Source of the DNA: Didymella arachidicola
Lineage: Eukaryota > Ascomycota > Dothideomycetes > Pleosporales > Didymellaceae
DNA: 64,000 bases
Reading direction: 5' to 3'
Assembly: GCA_016630955.3 (NCBI GenBank)
Contig: CM049986.1
Span: forward strand, 2,604,001-2,668,000
Each line of letters starts with the position of its first letter. Within the stretch, counting starts at the first letter, position 1. The position numbers and the translations under genes are program-made. This document shows, piece after piece, positions 1 to 10,326 of this stretch. The notes under the pieces are model-generated. The model was not told where the DNA came from, did no database searches, and saw only the letters and a program-made list of their open reading frames with translations.

Positions 1-621
1 TCGATCTCATCGGCCATGCCATTCCCTGACAATTACTTCGACGTCGTCGTCTCACGCTTTGTCTCCACCTCTCTCCGCAACGATGAATGGGCACGCTCTT
101 TCTTCGATTGCATGCGTGTACTCAAGCCCGGAGGTTCCATCGAAATCCTTTCCGTTGATGCTCACATGAACGGCGAGGGACCACAGCTTCAGAATTGGGT
201 CGACGAGCACATCACTTGCAGGCTCGAAGCCCACAACATCAGCATGGTACCATCCGAGAGCGTTCTCGACACTATGGAGATCGTTGGTCTTGAGAATATT
301 CGGCGTGCCCGGGTCGCACTTCCTGCATACCTCGGATCTCCCAAGGCTGTTGCGCGAGCTGTCCCAAGCAGCAACGGCGTTTCCACACCATCGCCACAAG
401 ATGTCGTGGATGCTAGCCGCATGATGGCATACCTTGGGCGCCACTTCTACCAGGATCTCTACGGAAAGTTTGTCCGCCTGTCCCAAGGCGAAGAGTGGTT
501 TTGGAACCGGAAGGATATCCGGGACGAATGCGAGAAGTACCAGACAAAGATGGTTCTCACGATTGCTTGCGCTCAGAAGCCAGGTGCGGCTGCAAACCAC
601 GAGAGCTACCTTAACATCTAG
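1..621 (+). CDS. SAM-dependent methyltransferase, C-terminal part (5' end outside window)
   Basis: The frame is open from the first base of the window to the TAG at 619-621, so at least the N-terminal SAM-binding half is missing. The visible part begins with P-F-P-D-N-Y-F-D-V-V-V-S, the motif II region of class I (Methyltransf_11 type) enzymes, followed by R-V-L-K-P-G-G (motif III). Both are typical of small-molecule methyltransferases of the UbiE/Coq5-like fold. The C-terminal 120 residues are less conserved and would hold the substrate-binding part. The substrate cannot be read from the sequence. The next gene downstream, 2.4 kb away, is also a methyltransferase of a different subfamily, but the wide spacing argues against a tight cluster. 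The ATG at 16 is an internal methionine, not the start. The fold is secure; the role is unknown. Confidence 0.8.
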   Translation, partial: SISSAMPFPDNYFDVVVSRFVSTSLRNDEWARSFFDCMRVLKPGGSIEILSVDAHMNGEGPQLQNWVDEHITCRLEAHNISMVPSESVLDTMEIVGLENIRRARVALPAYLGSPKAVARAVPSSNGVSTPSPQDVVDASRMMAYLGRHFYQDLYGKFVRLSQGEEWFWNRKDIRDECEKYQTKMVLTIACAQKPGAAANHESYLNI

Positions 622-3016
622 AGGATGGCCCATCGACCTTCCAAATGTCCATGTCACGCTCGGTAACCTTATCAGTTTCCCTAGTTTTCCCCGCCATGCA
701 CGGCGTTTCTCAGACTCGTTCTTCCTTTCTACATGATACCACTTATAGATAGACTTTCCTATATTTTAACAGGCTACTTGTGCACTGGAACATACTCCAC
801 TTGGCAAGCTAAAATTTTCTTTCCATATTTTGCACGCCCTTGCGTTGCAGACACAATAGCTACTGCAACTTCAGTAGCGCTATACTTTAGCTTACTTTAG
901 CTTACTATATACTATTATACTATAAATGTATTCTCGGTAATTTCACTACATCATCTTCTTTTGACCGGTGAGCTGTTCCAGCCACGAACCGCGTAATGCA
1001 CATCTAGCGGCTTGCAGAAGAGACTCTAGCGGAGACATCTCCAATCCCAATTCTGCTTATCCAGCCTGCGTCCATCTGTCTCTACGTTAGCGCAGGGCGT
1101 CTGCAAGTCGGAGGGCGTCTGCTGCGGGCTTGGGGTTAATCCTCCCATTGGCTCGGACTGCTCACCATCCGAACGCGGCAGAGATCTGCACTACTGCAGT
1201 GTAGGGCCGGGCAGCAGGCCAGCGCCAGCAAGCCGCAGGCGCGAGCTTAAGCACGCCAAAATCGGAGCCGTTTTGGGATGCAGTAAAGGCACGATTCCCT
1301 CTTTGGATCTAGCCCCTTCTTCTCCCGTATTCGCAACAGCTGAGTTCGACAAATACTGTGCATGTCGGACCTTTGGCCGCGATTCAGTGGCGACAGTGCT
1401 CAGGCCGAGAAATGGTATCGATGGTACTACACACGGTATCTTCCATCTTTGATTCAGACAAATGCCGAGTTGTGGAGATGAGGCACGGCAGATAGCGGTA
1501 CTTGCTATCATTGACCGGTCCCGGGGAAAGACTCATTGTCGGATGTTTGACACGTCCAGTGCTTTGGAATTGTTATCTTCAAGCCAATGCCCAAGCCATG
1601 TTCAGGCAATCTCCTAGCCTTGGTGCAGAGGGACGGGGTTCTGGGCGAGGCGGGAAATGCTCCGAGCAACTGCATCGTAGCTCCTGTTCTACTACTGAGC
1701 ATGGACCCATAAACCTCAATCCTCAGAACCAAGGCACCGTAGCTATCGAAACCTTGCTCTTCAGGGGCATTGACGTGCCATGCGTCCAAGCCAGCATCGC
1801 CGACTCCACATGCGCCTGCAGATCCCCAGATACAAGGTTCAAGCACATTCAACAGCAGACCTACCAAGGCCTGGCACCGCCGTTGAACAACCGTTCCTGC
1901 GTCTACGTTGGCAATTGAGTTTCGGCTTCGACTCCGGTCCCTTGGGCTGTGGAACACTGCCTGAGGTTTCAGCGCTCAACTGGAACGATCCCACGATCCG
2001 AAACTTTGCTCAAGGCGCATGCAATCTACTCTCATCATTTATCGATCGACAAATGTCACTGAGAGATCGTGGGATTGCATAGCATGAGTAATATGGCTCT
2101 GGGGAGGACGGTGGGACTGGGATCCACCCCCACAGTTTGCTGTTTCGGGTTGCGAAAGTGGGCTTCTCGATGTTGTCGTTGGTGATCAACGTCGGACTTT
2201 GTGTGTTGGATCGACGTGTGATCGGCACTTGGGCGCGTGCCGAGCATCAGTGGGGTTGAAGGCTGAGAGATGTCATCCTAGACGGACACAAGCGAGGGAT
2301 GTTCTATCGAGAACGTTTTCTCGACGCAAAATGTCTCAGTGTTTTGATGCCTATCTTTTTGCTCGTGAGTGACATCCTCTTGGCTCTGTGATCGATGGGC
2401 TTCTTCTCATGCATGTGTGGATAGTCGCCATCTTGACTCGTAGCGGGCTTTACCCTTGCATCTCATCATACTCAAAGTGAGACTTGCATCTTTACCATGT
2501 ATTCAGAAAGAATGCTTGACTGCAGTATTTGATTCACCCACAAAATTGATCGTATTGCTTCCTGACGCACAACATGCGGCATGGAATAGCTTCGAGCTCT
2601 GTCGTCATGGTTTCCTTCTGATCGGTCTGGCTCCTCGAATCCTCTATGAGAAGCGAATGCAAGAGTATTGTAATTCTGCATCTTGCTGTGTGAATCATGA
2701 CCAGGCGGGGAGCAGACGTGATTCCGTGGGTGATTTAGGCAATTACATCACCAGCGTGACCCCACTTTCCGTAACCTCACCCTTCGTGAAGCCGTACTTT
2801 GCGATGTCAGGCCCGCTCCTTACCAATCGAATGGAAGCTCATAGCCCACACGACCTGTCAGCTCCATTGAACAGCGTATTGGCTGCTGCAAGCGAATTCT
2901 CCGCTGATGGAGAACATGGAGAGGCGAGTATAAAGCTCGTGACACATCCGTGCAAGCTACGACATTTCAATCATAAGTTGTATCCCTCAGGACGGCTCTG
3001 AACACAGCCTGCAGCC
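622..3016. other. Intergenic stretch, no gene supported
   Basis: About 2.4 kb between two methyltransferase genes. Open frames occur on both strands (for example 1191-1511, 1508-1957 and 2456-3001), but they overlap each other, lack recognisable domains and show no convincing splice context. A short TA-rich patch with repeated CTTACT/TAGCTTACT units lies at about 885-925. I see nothing else I can name. Confidence 0.5.
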
Positions 3017-3801
3017 ATGTCTACTGTTCCCTCACCAATCAAGGCACTACAGCATGTGCTGGATCTGCTCTCTCGTCTCCACGCGGCTTCTCTAGAGCAA
3101 GAAGCCGCCCTCTCCAGCGACAAGAAAGTCTTCTCCTCGAAGATCCTCGACGACATCGAAGACAAACTAGCAGGTCAAGGGGACGCGAAGAATGAGTTTG
3201 ATCAGCTAATGCTTGACAAGTTCATCGCCCTAGACGAGGACAAGTGCCACTTCATGTACCAGCTGATCAACGCTATGGGCGCGACCAACATTGTCGAAGC
3301 CGGTACCAGCTTCGGCGTCAGCACGATTTATCTTGCTCTTGCCACTGCCCAGACCAAAGTTGCGACTGGTAAGCCCGGCACGGTTATTGCGACAGAGAAA
3401 GAGCCCCAAAAAGCCGCGATTGCGCAAGGCTACTGGAGAGAGTGGTGTCGAAGAGCACATCGATATTAGAGTTGGCGATTTGCTCGAGACTTTAAAGCAG
3501 GATGTGCCTGAGGTTGATCTGCTCTTGCTTGACAGTGAGTGCCATGTGCCATGCGCCAATGGTGGTGTGTCGCTGACGGTCGGTAGTCTGGTCAGCACTC
3601 GCGCTGCCAACGCTGAAGACCGTCTTGCCAAAGCTAAGGCACGGCGCTGTCGTCCTCACGGACAATACAATTTCGGGCGCTGAAGGCTATAAGGACCTGC
3701 TATCGTTCTTGCGCGCACCGGACAGCGGCTTCCAGAACACAACTCTGCCGTATACGAACGGTTTCGAGATGAGCGTATATCTACCCAAGAGGCAGGTTTG
3801 A
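3017..3801 (+). pseudogene. Class I O-methyltransferase, CCoAOMT/COMT-like, with a 2-base frameshift
   Basis: The start at 3017 gives a helical N-terminus, then E-A-G-T-S-F-G-V-S-T (motif I, SAM binding) and A-T-E-K-E-P. After Y-W-R-E at about 3440 the frame ends in 9 codons, while the expected continuation (S-G-V-E-E-H-I-D, then L-L-L-L-D) runs in the next frame from 3441. The junction is an AG run (tggagagagtgg). Loss of one AG unit explains the shift exactly. A normal 52-bp intron (GTGAGT..TAG, 3535-3586) follows, and the last exon (3587-3801) encodes L-T-D-N-T-I-S-G-A and ends near Y-L-P-K-R. Without the shift the protein would be about 245 residues, the usual length for this family. It is either a young pseudogene, an assembly or read error in a dinucleotide run, or a population variant. 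Confidence 0.72.
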
Positions 3802-4265
3802 GGGGAATCTCTGGAGGGGAGTGGGAGTCATGTCCCTTTGCGCGAATGTCAGGGCAACAGTGAATTCTTAAAGGCATCGCGCGCGGCTACAGCGCTGCAT
3901 TCCTCGATGCTGGTCCAGGCTTTCCGCAATTTCAGACTTCCTTGTTTTGCCTCATCCTGCGAGTCAGTGCTTCAACACGATACCACCCATTTTCTTCAAT
4001 AAGGTCTACGACTGCGATTGTTTGCTTGAGGTCTGTTTGATCGTAGATCTGAAGATCTTACATCATAGCCATGGCGTACTACGCGACATGTCAGGAGAGT
4101 TGTTGCTGGGGAAACTGGCGCCCCAGATACGTAAACAGACAGAGCGCCCTAGCGCCTGCCACTAACAGACAGGGCTTCCATCCCGTCCACACTCGACCAG
4201 GCCTCGTCGACTCCACCGACTTTGCGCAGGCGCGTCTGACTGTCCAGAATACGCCAGAGCCTACA
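3802..4265. other. Spacer and 5' leader of the Sha1 gene
   Basis: This stretch holds the 3' flank of the methyltransferase gene and the upstream region of the ASPM-like gene. An ATG at 4071 is in frame with the downstream gene with no stop between them. It would add 65 Cys/Arg-rich residues. I treat it as leader rather than coding (see next entry). Confidence 0.45.
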
Positions 4266-7200
4266 ATGTACGGATATACAGCGGGCACGCCGTGCCCTGC
4301 TCCTCCGAGCGCATCGTATTCAAGCAGTCGTTATTACGGCTACGGCCACCCTTCGTCCGTTTACGCGCCAAGCTACGACGAGGACGGCACGACTGCAAAC
4401 ATCGAGTTCACGACCGAGGTTCAAGCAAAGCCGCGCGCTGTCAAGCCGCGCCGACCGACTCGCGCCGCGCGCCCGGCGACGTTCAATCCCAGCCTGGACA
4501 TCTTCGAAGATGTCGCGCATGAGGAGGAGCAGCAGCAACAGCGCCATGCCGAGGTTGACACACGGAGAAGAAGTCGCGCAACAGCCATGCCTGAGGGCGC
4601 GCGCGTAAAGAAGAGCACTTTGCTTGGGCAGCCGGCACAGAAGATAAGGAGGACAGCGCCCTCGGAGCCAGAGGCGCCAGTCCTCAAGTCGCATCGCAAG
4701 CGCATCTCGCAAGTCTTGGTGGATGCGGAGTCGCCAAACGTAAACGCGACGATAAGGCTACAGGAAGACATCCTGGAGAAGAAAGAGCTAAAGAAGGGAA
4801 CTAACAAGGATCCGCGACGCAGGACCATCTACGTGCCCTCGGACGACACCACGTACCTCACCATCCATCCGGGACAATCCGTGCATGAGCCGCGTAAGGC
4901 CCGGGAGACATCGCCGGACATTGGACTGGACCTTGTCACGGTCTCCGACGAGGACAACACAAGCCTGGTGTCAGCACTGAAGAAGGAGAAGAAGGGTTTG
5001 CGCAAGTCTCTAGCTGCGCCGCCCAAGCGAGGGCCGTTGAGCACGTCTTCGCGTTCACTGCAGAGCGTCTCTTTCTCTAGCGATGTCGCGGGCTCTGGAG
5101 ACGGCAAGGAGAATGTGCCCCCGGGCATGGCCACTATCGAGAAGAAGAGCACCGGTACACACATCGAGATCAACTTCCCCAAAGCCCTGACAAAGAGCAC
5201 CGCTTTCGTCGAGCCGCTCAAGGCCCGAGTCAAATCAAAGAGCTCTGATGTGACATCATCCGTGAGGTCTGAGGTCCGTTCCCAAGTCAGGTCAGACATA
5301 CGAACGAGACCGGGTGGCTCAGCGCAAAAGAGGTTGCGCGAACAAGTCAGCCGTGAGCACATGGCAACCAGCACCAAGTCGATCAAATCGCGAGCCGACG
5401 GCACAGCTTCAGCAGCCAGCAGTCTCGCAGCGCACAAGGCTGCTCTCAAGGAGCACAATGCGGCCATCAAGAACGCGAAGCCTAGGATCAAGAAGACACG
5501 CCCTATTCTTCCTGCCTCATCTTCGCCTTTCCACACCGATAAGACTCCACCGGCTGCTCTGCGGCGCCAGAAGCCCGCGCGTGCACCTGCAGGAATACAG
5601 ATGATTTCTGTTGTCGGGAAGCCAGAGCGGAAGTCGCGCGAGAAGTATCCGGTTCTTGAGGAAGACATTGCGCGGCCGGAGATGTACGAAGACAACTGGC
5701 TCACGTATCAGGAGATCGCCATCACGCAGCTGCTTAATTCCATGTTCGACTCGGCGGACGCCAATCCAAACGATGGACAGACCCCGGAAGAACTCAGGAG
5801 GAAGATGCTCGCCTTGTATCACGAGCCTTGTATGCCTCTTTTACACAAGAGGCTGCAGGCGTCTCTACAGTTTGGAGCTTTGAGCATACCCAAAGACGTG
5901 CTGGCGCAGACTTTGCGACTCAAAGATGATGTTGGTATGAGGAAGAAGTTCTTGACGCTTTGGACCAAAACCTACGAGCTCGGCGCCCTGCGTGCAGCAG
6001 TAGAAGCCATTGTGGGTCGGCAGATGACTAGTCCGTCTAGACTCTCGACCGGGTCGACATGTTCTGACGATGGATCGCGGATGTTCCGTGCTGAGCGACG
6101 GGCGATCGAGCACTTCTTGGATGCGTTCCTTATCAAGAACGAAGATGCAGTCCGGGTCAAGGCCGGAGTTGGCAGTATCGCAAGCATCACACGTGGCGAG
6201 GATGACTTTGGATCGCAGGGCTGGTCGTGGAGACGCACCGCTCTGCGAAGTCTGATGCTTATCCTGTTGCTGGACCAGGCAAAGAGAGCAGATGTTCTTT
6301 CTGGCTGCTTGTTCCAGTCTGCATCGGCATACAAGACGTCTGTCGATGTACTCCACCAGCTCTCGACTATGCTTCTGCCGTCGCACGGCGACATGACACG
6401 ACCGCTTGGCCACCTCCAGTACAAAGTCGAGCACGTGCAGTACCCGCTGCAGGAGTATACGTACCATATCGAGAACATGGCTATCGATCTGCGCGACGGC
6501 GTCGTTCTCACCCGTCTTGTGGAGCTACTTCTCTACCCATCCAGCGCGCAGCACGACGAAGCGGTGACCATCTCTATGCCTAGCGGCGAGCTCTTGACTT
6601 CGGACATGACGCTGAGCGACAGCTGGGTGCTGTCGCAGCACCTCAAATACCCAGCCATCGGCCGCGCACAGAAGGCTTACAACGTCCAGGTCGCCCTTTC
6701 GGCGCTGGAAGGCGTCGGCGGTTTCCCCAGCCAAGCTGCAGGCGCCGTCTCGGCGTCGGAGATTGTCGACGGCCACCGCGAGAAGACACTCAGCCTCCTC
6801 TGGTCGCTTGTCGGCAAGTACGGTCTTGGAAGTCTTGTCGACTGGGCGCACATTGTCAAGGAGACGGAGCGGTTTAGGACACAATGGTACACACGCCGCA
6901 ACAAGTTTGAAGAAGACGACTTGGACTCGGACAGCGAGAGCGAGAGCGAATCCGCAGGTTCAACAACCTCTAGCTCGGACAAACACACCACGCTGCTTCT
7001 AGGGTGGGCCCGCGCAATCGCGCGTCTCCACGGCCTCCGCGTGGCCAACCTAACCACATCCTTCGCCGACCCCAAAGTCCTCGAGTGCGTCGTAGACACA
7101 TACCTCCCCTCCTCGCTCGCCACCCGCACCAGCCTCGCAGGCAAACTCACAGCAGCAGGCTGCTCGCCCTCCTTCACCAGCCTGTTCACGCCACAACACG

Positions 7201-7607
7201 CGTCCGCGCGCTCGCTCCCCAGCAAAGACTTTACGCTGCTCACTCTCTCCTTCCTCGCCAGCAGACTCCTCCCTATGAGCGCCAGACACCGCGCCGCCAG
7301 CACGATCCAAGGGCAGTTCCGCAGACACTTGTTGCGCAGACAGGTCGCGGGCCGGATCCGGGCGCTGGTGCTGGCGCACGAGAGCAAGGTGGTGGCGCTG
7401 GCGCGGCAGAGGGTGGCGGATGCAGCGACGGTGGTGCAGAGGCGGTGGAGGGCGGTGGTGGAGGAGAGGAGGAGGAGGTTGGAGGGTGATGTTTTGGCGT
7501 TTCAGGCGTTGGCGCGGGGGTGGGCGATTCGGAGGTGGGTTCGGAGGATTACTGCGGGCCGGGTTGGGGGGAGGGAGAGGGTGAGGAGGGTGAGGGGTGG
7601 GTGGTGA
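4266..7607 (+). CDS. sha1: ASPM/Asp-family spindle protein, calmodulin-binding Sha1-like
   Basis: A single long exon gives 1113 residues from the ATG at 4266. I prefer this start because it places a G-T-P-C-P motif close to the N-terminus, as I recall for fungal Sha1 proteins; the in-frame ATG at 4071 is the alternative. The first 450 residues are basic, Ser/Arg-rich and probably disordered, with phospho-type KENVPP and RKS patches. A helical domain starts near E-D-N-W-L-T-Y-Q (about 475). A calponin-homology-like segment (I-D-L-R-D-G-V-V-L-T-R-L-V-E-L) lies near 737. Three IQ-like motifs sit close to the end (A-A-S-T-I-Q-G-Q-F-R-R near 1008, A-A-T-V-V-Q-R-R-W-R near 1050, F-Q-A-L-A-R-G-W near 1078) and would bind calmodulin. 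In animals ASPM acts at spindle poles and fungal relatives are linked to septum or spindle function; the exact role here is inferred. Confidence 0.8.
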   Translation: MYGYTAGTPCPAPPSASYSSSRYYGYGHPSSVYAPSYDEDGTTANIEFTTEVQAKPRAVKPRRPTRAARPATFNPSLDIFEDVAHEEEQQQQRHAEVDTRRRSRATAMPEGARVKKSTLLGQPAQKIRRTAPSEPEAPVLKSHRKRISQVLVDAESPNVNATIRLQEDILEKKELKKGTNKDPRRRTIYVPSDDTTYLTIHPGQSVHEPRKARETSPDIGLDLVTVSDEDNTSLVSALKKEKKGLRKSLAAPPKRGPLSTSSRSLQSVSFSSDVAGSGDGKENVPPGMATIEKKSTGTHIEINFPKALTKSTAFVEPLKARVKSKSSDVTSSVRSEVRSQVRSDIRTRPGGSAQKRLREQVSREHMATSTKSIKSRADGTASAASSLAAHKAALKEHNAAIKNAKPRIKKTRPILPASSSPFHTDKTPPAALRRQKPARAPAGIQMISVVGKPERKSREKYPVLEEDIARPEMYEDNWLTYQEIAITQLLNSMFDSADANPNDGQTPEELRRKMLALYHEPCMPLLHKRLQASLQFGALSIPKDVLAQTLRLKDDVGMRKKFLTLWTKTYELGALRAAVEAIVGRQMTSPSRLSTGSTCSDDGSRMFRAERRAIEHFLDAFLIKNEDAVRVKAGVGSIASITRGEDDFGSQGWSWRRTALRSLMLILLLDQAKRADVLSGCLFQSASAYKTSVDVLHQLSTMLLPSHGDMTRPLGHLQYKVEHVQYPLQEYTYHIENMAIDLRDGVVLTRLVELLLYPSSAQHDEAVTISMPSGELLTSDMTLSDSWVLSQHLKYPAIGRAQKAYNVQVALSALEGVGGFPSQAAGAVSASEIVDGHREKTLSLLWSLVGKYGLGSLVDWAHIVKETERFRTQWYTRRNKFEEDDLDSDSESESESAGSTTSSSDKHTTLLLGWARAIARLHGLRVANLTTSFADPKVLECVVDTYLPSSLATRTSLAGKLTAAGCSPSFTSLFTPQHASARSLPSKDFTLLTLSFLASRLLPMSARHRAASTIQGQFRRHLLRRQVAGRIRALVLAHESKVVALARQRVADAATVVQRRWRAVVEERRRRLEGDVLAFQALARGWAIRRWVRRITAGRVGGRERVRRVRGGW

Positions 7608-7741
7608 GGTGGGGTGGCGGTGTTTGTGTGCATTCTTGTCGTGCAGATTCCTTCGTTTGATACCTCCGTCTACTATCCATTCCTCGACATCTTACACATC
7701 CCCCCTTTCCCACAACAATATCATACAATCCAATCCAGCTC

Positions 7742-8230
7742 CTACTTCCACCGAATCATCATCTTCCACTCATCCACCTTGGCCTCCCACCACGTCTTCC
7801 GCGGCGCGCGCTCAATCTCCCTCATCAGATTCTCATAATGCGCGGGCGCACTCCTGGGCTTGAGCACTCCCTCGCCCAGCGGATACCTCTTCGCATAGCG
7901 ATTCTCCAGCAGCGAAAACAGCGCCGTGATCTGCGCGCTCTCCTGCGCCGGCGGGGCGTTGGCGTGCGTCGTCGCTGTTGTGGCGGGCACCTCGGCGGCA
8001 GAGGGCACGGGCGAGGTGTTGGCGGGCGTGCGGGACGACTCGGGTGGGGAGTTCACGGGGCGGACGCCGTAGGGGAGGGCGCGGGCTTCGATGGCGCGGG
8101 TGAAGGGCAGGTTGGGGCGCAGGGCGTCGGTGGGCCAGAGGCGCAGGAGGCGCGTGTATTGCTTTGCTACCTGGGGGGTTTAGCAATTGAGTAAGGAAGG
8201 GGTAAGGGGTGTGCGGACTGTGGAGGCCAT
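7742..8230 (-). CDS. UQCC2/CBP6-like mitochondrial complex III assembly protein
   Basis: Two exons on the minus strand: 8230-8219 (only four codons, M-A-S-T) and 8170-7742, joined by a 48-bp intron with a weak GTCCGC donor and a normal CCCAG acceptor. The product is 146 residues. Its opening V-A-K-Q-Y-T-R-L-L-R-L-W-P and later L-F-S-L-L-E-N-R-Y-A-K-R-Y-P resemble small UQCC2/CBP6 proteins, which bind newly made cytochrome b with CBP3. The middle is Pro/Thr/Ala-rich linker. I chose this start because the longer open frame to 8297 has no ATG (it opens with TTG just after a TAG). The family call rests on pattern memory only. Another small mitochondrial helper protein is possible. Confidence 0.6.
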
Positions 8231-8550
8231 GGTTGGGATGTGGTGTGGTGAAGTTGTAGCGCTTCACGTATAGTTCGAAGGCCAAAATGTCAGCCAAGGG
8301 TCGATGACGCTAGCATCGCGGGATGGGGTTGGGGGAGAAGACGGTCTAACCGCATCCGTGGGTGGCGCAGCACCGCCGGGACTGCGGCTGTCTGAGCAGG
8401 CGCCTCGCCGGCCTGTCACCTTGGACTCGCTGACTATTGCCGCCTGACGTTGACTTTGCCAACACGCCGTGACACGCTCCGCTTTCTTCGTCTTCCCACC
8501 GCAAGCCGCTCACCACGACTCCGTATCGACACAGCGCGCGCGCGCCCGCC
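8231..8550. promoter_or_regulatory. Divergent promoter region between the CBP6-like gene and bsd2
   Basis: 320 bp between two divergently transcribed genes. It is GC-rich, with CG-dinucleotide runs just before the bsd2 ATG (cgcgcgcgcgcc). No TATA element or clear transcription-factor site stands out. Confidence 0.35.
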
Positions 8551-9757
8551 ATGCCGAGCCAGGGCTACCAACGGGTGCGTTCGAGAGATGCGCCCCGAGT
8601 GAACCGCACGCTGACAGCGGACCAGGTCGCGAACGACGACGACGCAGACGCAGACTCGCCCGTCACACCACAGCATCAGTGGCCGCCTGCCTCGCCGCCC
8701 CCGTCCTTCCACAGCCGCGCCTCGTCGCCGACATCACGCCGCCTGCTCTCCGACGACCCCCTCACACACGCCGACGAGCCCCTTGCCCGCACCGACGACC
8801 CCCCACAGGACCGCACCCAGGACCGCACCCAGGACCGCACCCAGGACCGCACCCTCGCCGACACATTCGACTCCGACTCGGACGACGACGACGACGACGA
8901 CGACGGCCGCGATGACCGCCAGCGCCTCATGCGCGGGAATCCCCAGCACGACGACCCTGCGCCCCCGCCGCCCGGCATCCAGCGCCGCGTCACCGAGCTC
9001 CCCACCTTCAACACCCAGACCCCAGCCAGCGGGCGCGTCTACGGCGGCGGCAACGGCGGCGTCTGGGCGAACCTGAGCGCGAAGCCCACACGCGGCGAGG
9101 ACCTCGAGGAGAAGCCCCCAGTACGCCCCACCCCGTAACCCACCACACACTGTGCACTAACACCCCCAGACCTACGAACAAGCAGCCGCCGACGCAACCC
9201 CACCCTACTGGGAAACCACCATCCTCGCCCCAGGCTCCTTCGGCGACGAGGTCTTCGTCGAAGGCCTCCCCGTCGGCTCCCTCTTCAGCTTCCTCTGGAA
9301 CGCCATGATAAGCACCTCCTTCCAGCTCGTCGGCTTCCTGCTCACCTACCTGCTCCACACGACCCACGCCGCGAAAAACGGCTCCCGCGCTGGCCTCGGC
9401 ATCACCCTCGTCCAGTTCGGGTTTGGGTTTCGCTCCGTCACGCTGAATCCTGGTGGTGGCAGCGACGCGGGCCAGGATTTCAACGCGGGCGTCCCCGCGG
9501 ATCCGAATGCGCACTCTTTTGACCCGGACAAAGTCGCCCAGGGCACGGATCAGACGCAGCCTGCGACTGGGGGGAGTGTGACGGGGAGTGATTGGTTGGC
9601 GTATGGGCTGATGATTGTGGGGTGGTTTATTCTGATTAAGAGCGTGAGTGATTTTGTGCGGGCGCGGAGGCATGAGCAGTTGGTGCTGCAGAGTCCGGAG
9701 CGCGGGCTGGGCGTGGCTGTTGTGGCCGAGGGGGAGAGTCCGGAGAGGAGTGTGTAG
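8551..9757 (+). CDS. BSD2: Bsd2 / Ndfip-family membrane adaptor for metal and transporter homeostasis
   Basis: Exons 8551-9120 and 9170-9757 flank a 49-bp intron (GTACGC..CAG, branch CACTAAC), phase 0, giving 385 residues. The N-terminal half is disordered and acidic, with a four-fold Q-D-R-T repeat, an eight-Asp run and Pro-rich stretches. The C-terminal half has P-P-Y-W-E-T near 200, then three hydrophobic segments including S-L-F-S-F-L-W-N-A-M-I-S-T-S-F and W-L-A-Y-G-L-M-I-V-G-W-F, separated by a loop with A-K-N-G-S-R-A-G-L-G. This is the Ndfip/Bsd2 plan. In yeast such proteins sit in endosome or Golgi membranes and use PY motifs to bring Rsp5 ubiquitin ligase to metal transporters. P-P-Y-W here could be that site. 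The following W-F-I-L-I-K-S-V-S-D-F is also typical of the family. Confidence 0.85.
8806..8853 (+). repeat. 12-bp tandem repeat, four perfect copies, in the bsd2 coding region
   Basis: The unit CAGGACCGCACC occurs four times head to tail with no mismatch and codes for Q-D-R-T each time. The unit length is a multiple of three, so copy-number change would keep the frame. Confidence 0.95.
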
Positions 9758-10326
9758 TACTTTTTTTAGACTGGCATTTTTTTTTTTTCTTTTCTGGATC
9801 ATAGCGCTTCTTTTCACACCTTACTTTACACTACCTTAGCTTACCTTACCTCACTCGGTGCTTGGATTTATATCCCTCAATCGTCGCACTCGCCCAAATC
9901 ACAACCACGTCCGTCGGCAAACCGCGAGATTCCACGCACACTTGTACTATATCCCCGTGGCCCACAATCCATCCCCCTCCCATCTCGCAGAAATCAAGAT
10001 ATAAATATACGATGTAGTACGGCTGTGTATCCATTTTTCTGTTTGCATACACGTACAAGACGCAGACGCAGGGAGGTATACTCGACACCATCGCCTCCCA
10101 AGCAGTTAATACCGAAGCCTTGTTCCGTCTCGAAAGAGAGAAAAGCGAATCCCCGACGATGCTCCCGATCAGCTTACCGACGAAGCGTCTTGTGCGCGAA
10201 GAAAATAGTCGTACTGTTTAGAAAGAGTGGATTCCCTGGAAGATTTGCAATCCCTAAAAGTCTCTTAATGGACGCTTCTCATTACAATCAAATCATAGCA
10301 CTGTCAGCCATATCATCATCCCATTT
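9758..10326. other. Convergent spacer between bsd2 and APC1
   Basis: 569 bp at the 3' ends of two convergent genes. It has two T-runs just after bsd2 (9762-9790) and short CTTACCTTA repeats at about 9820-9850, likely part of 3' untranslated and termination sequence. No gene is supported. Confidence 0.45.

Noticed and set aside
4829..5704. 291-codon frame on the minus strand
   Set aside because: It lies antisense to the Sha1 coding sequence, has no domain, and its composition mirrors the Ser/Lys-rich plus-strand protein.
8231..8297. Longer N-terminus for the CBP6-like protein
   Set aside because: The frame to 8297 opens with TTG, follows an in-frame TAG and has no ATG. The four-codon first exon from the ATG at 8230 joins in phase and gives a family-like start.
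9008..9817. 269-codon minus-strand frame
   Set aside because: It covers the second bsd2 exon in antisense and has no ATG-linked domain.
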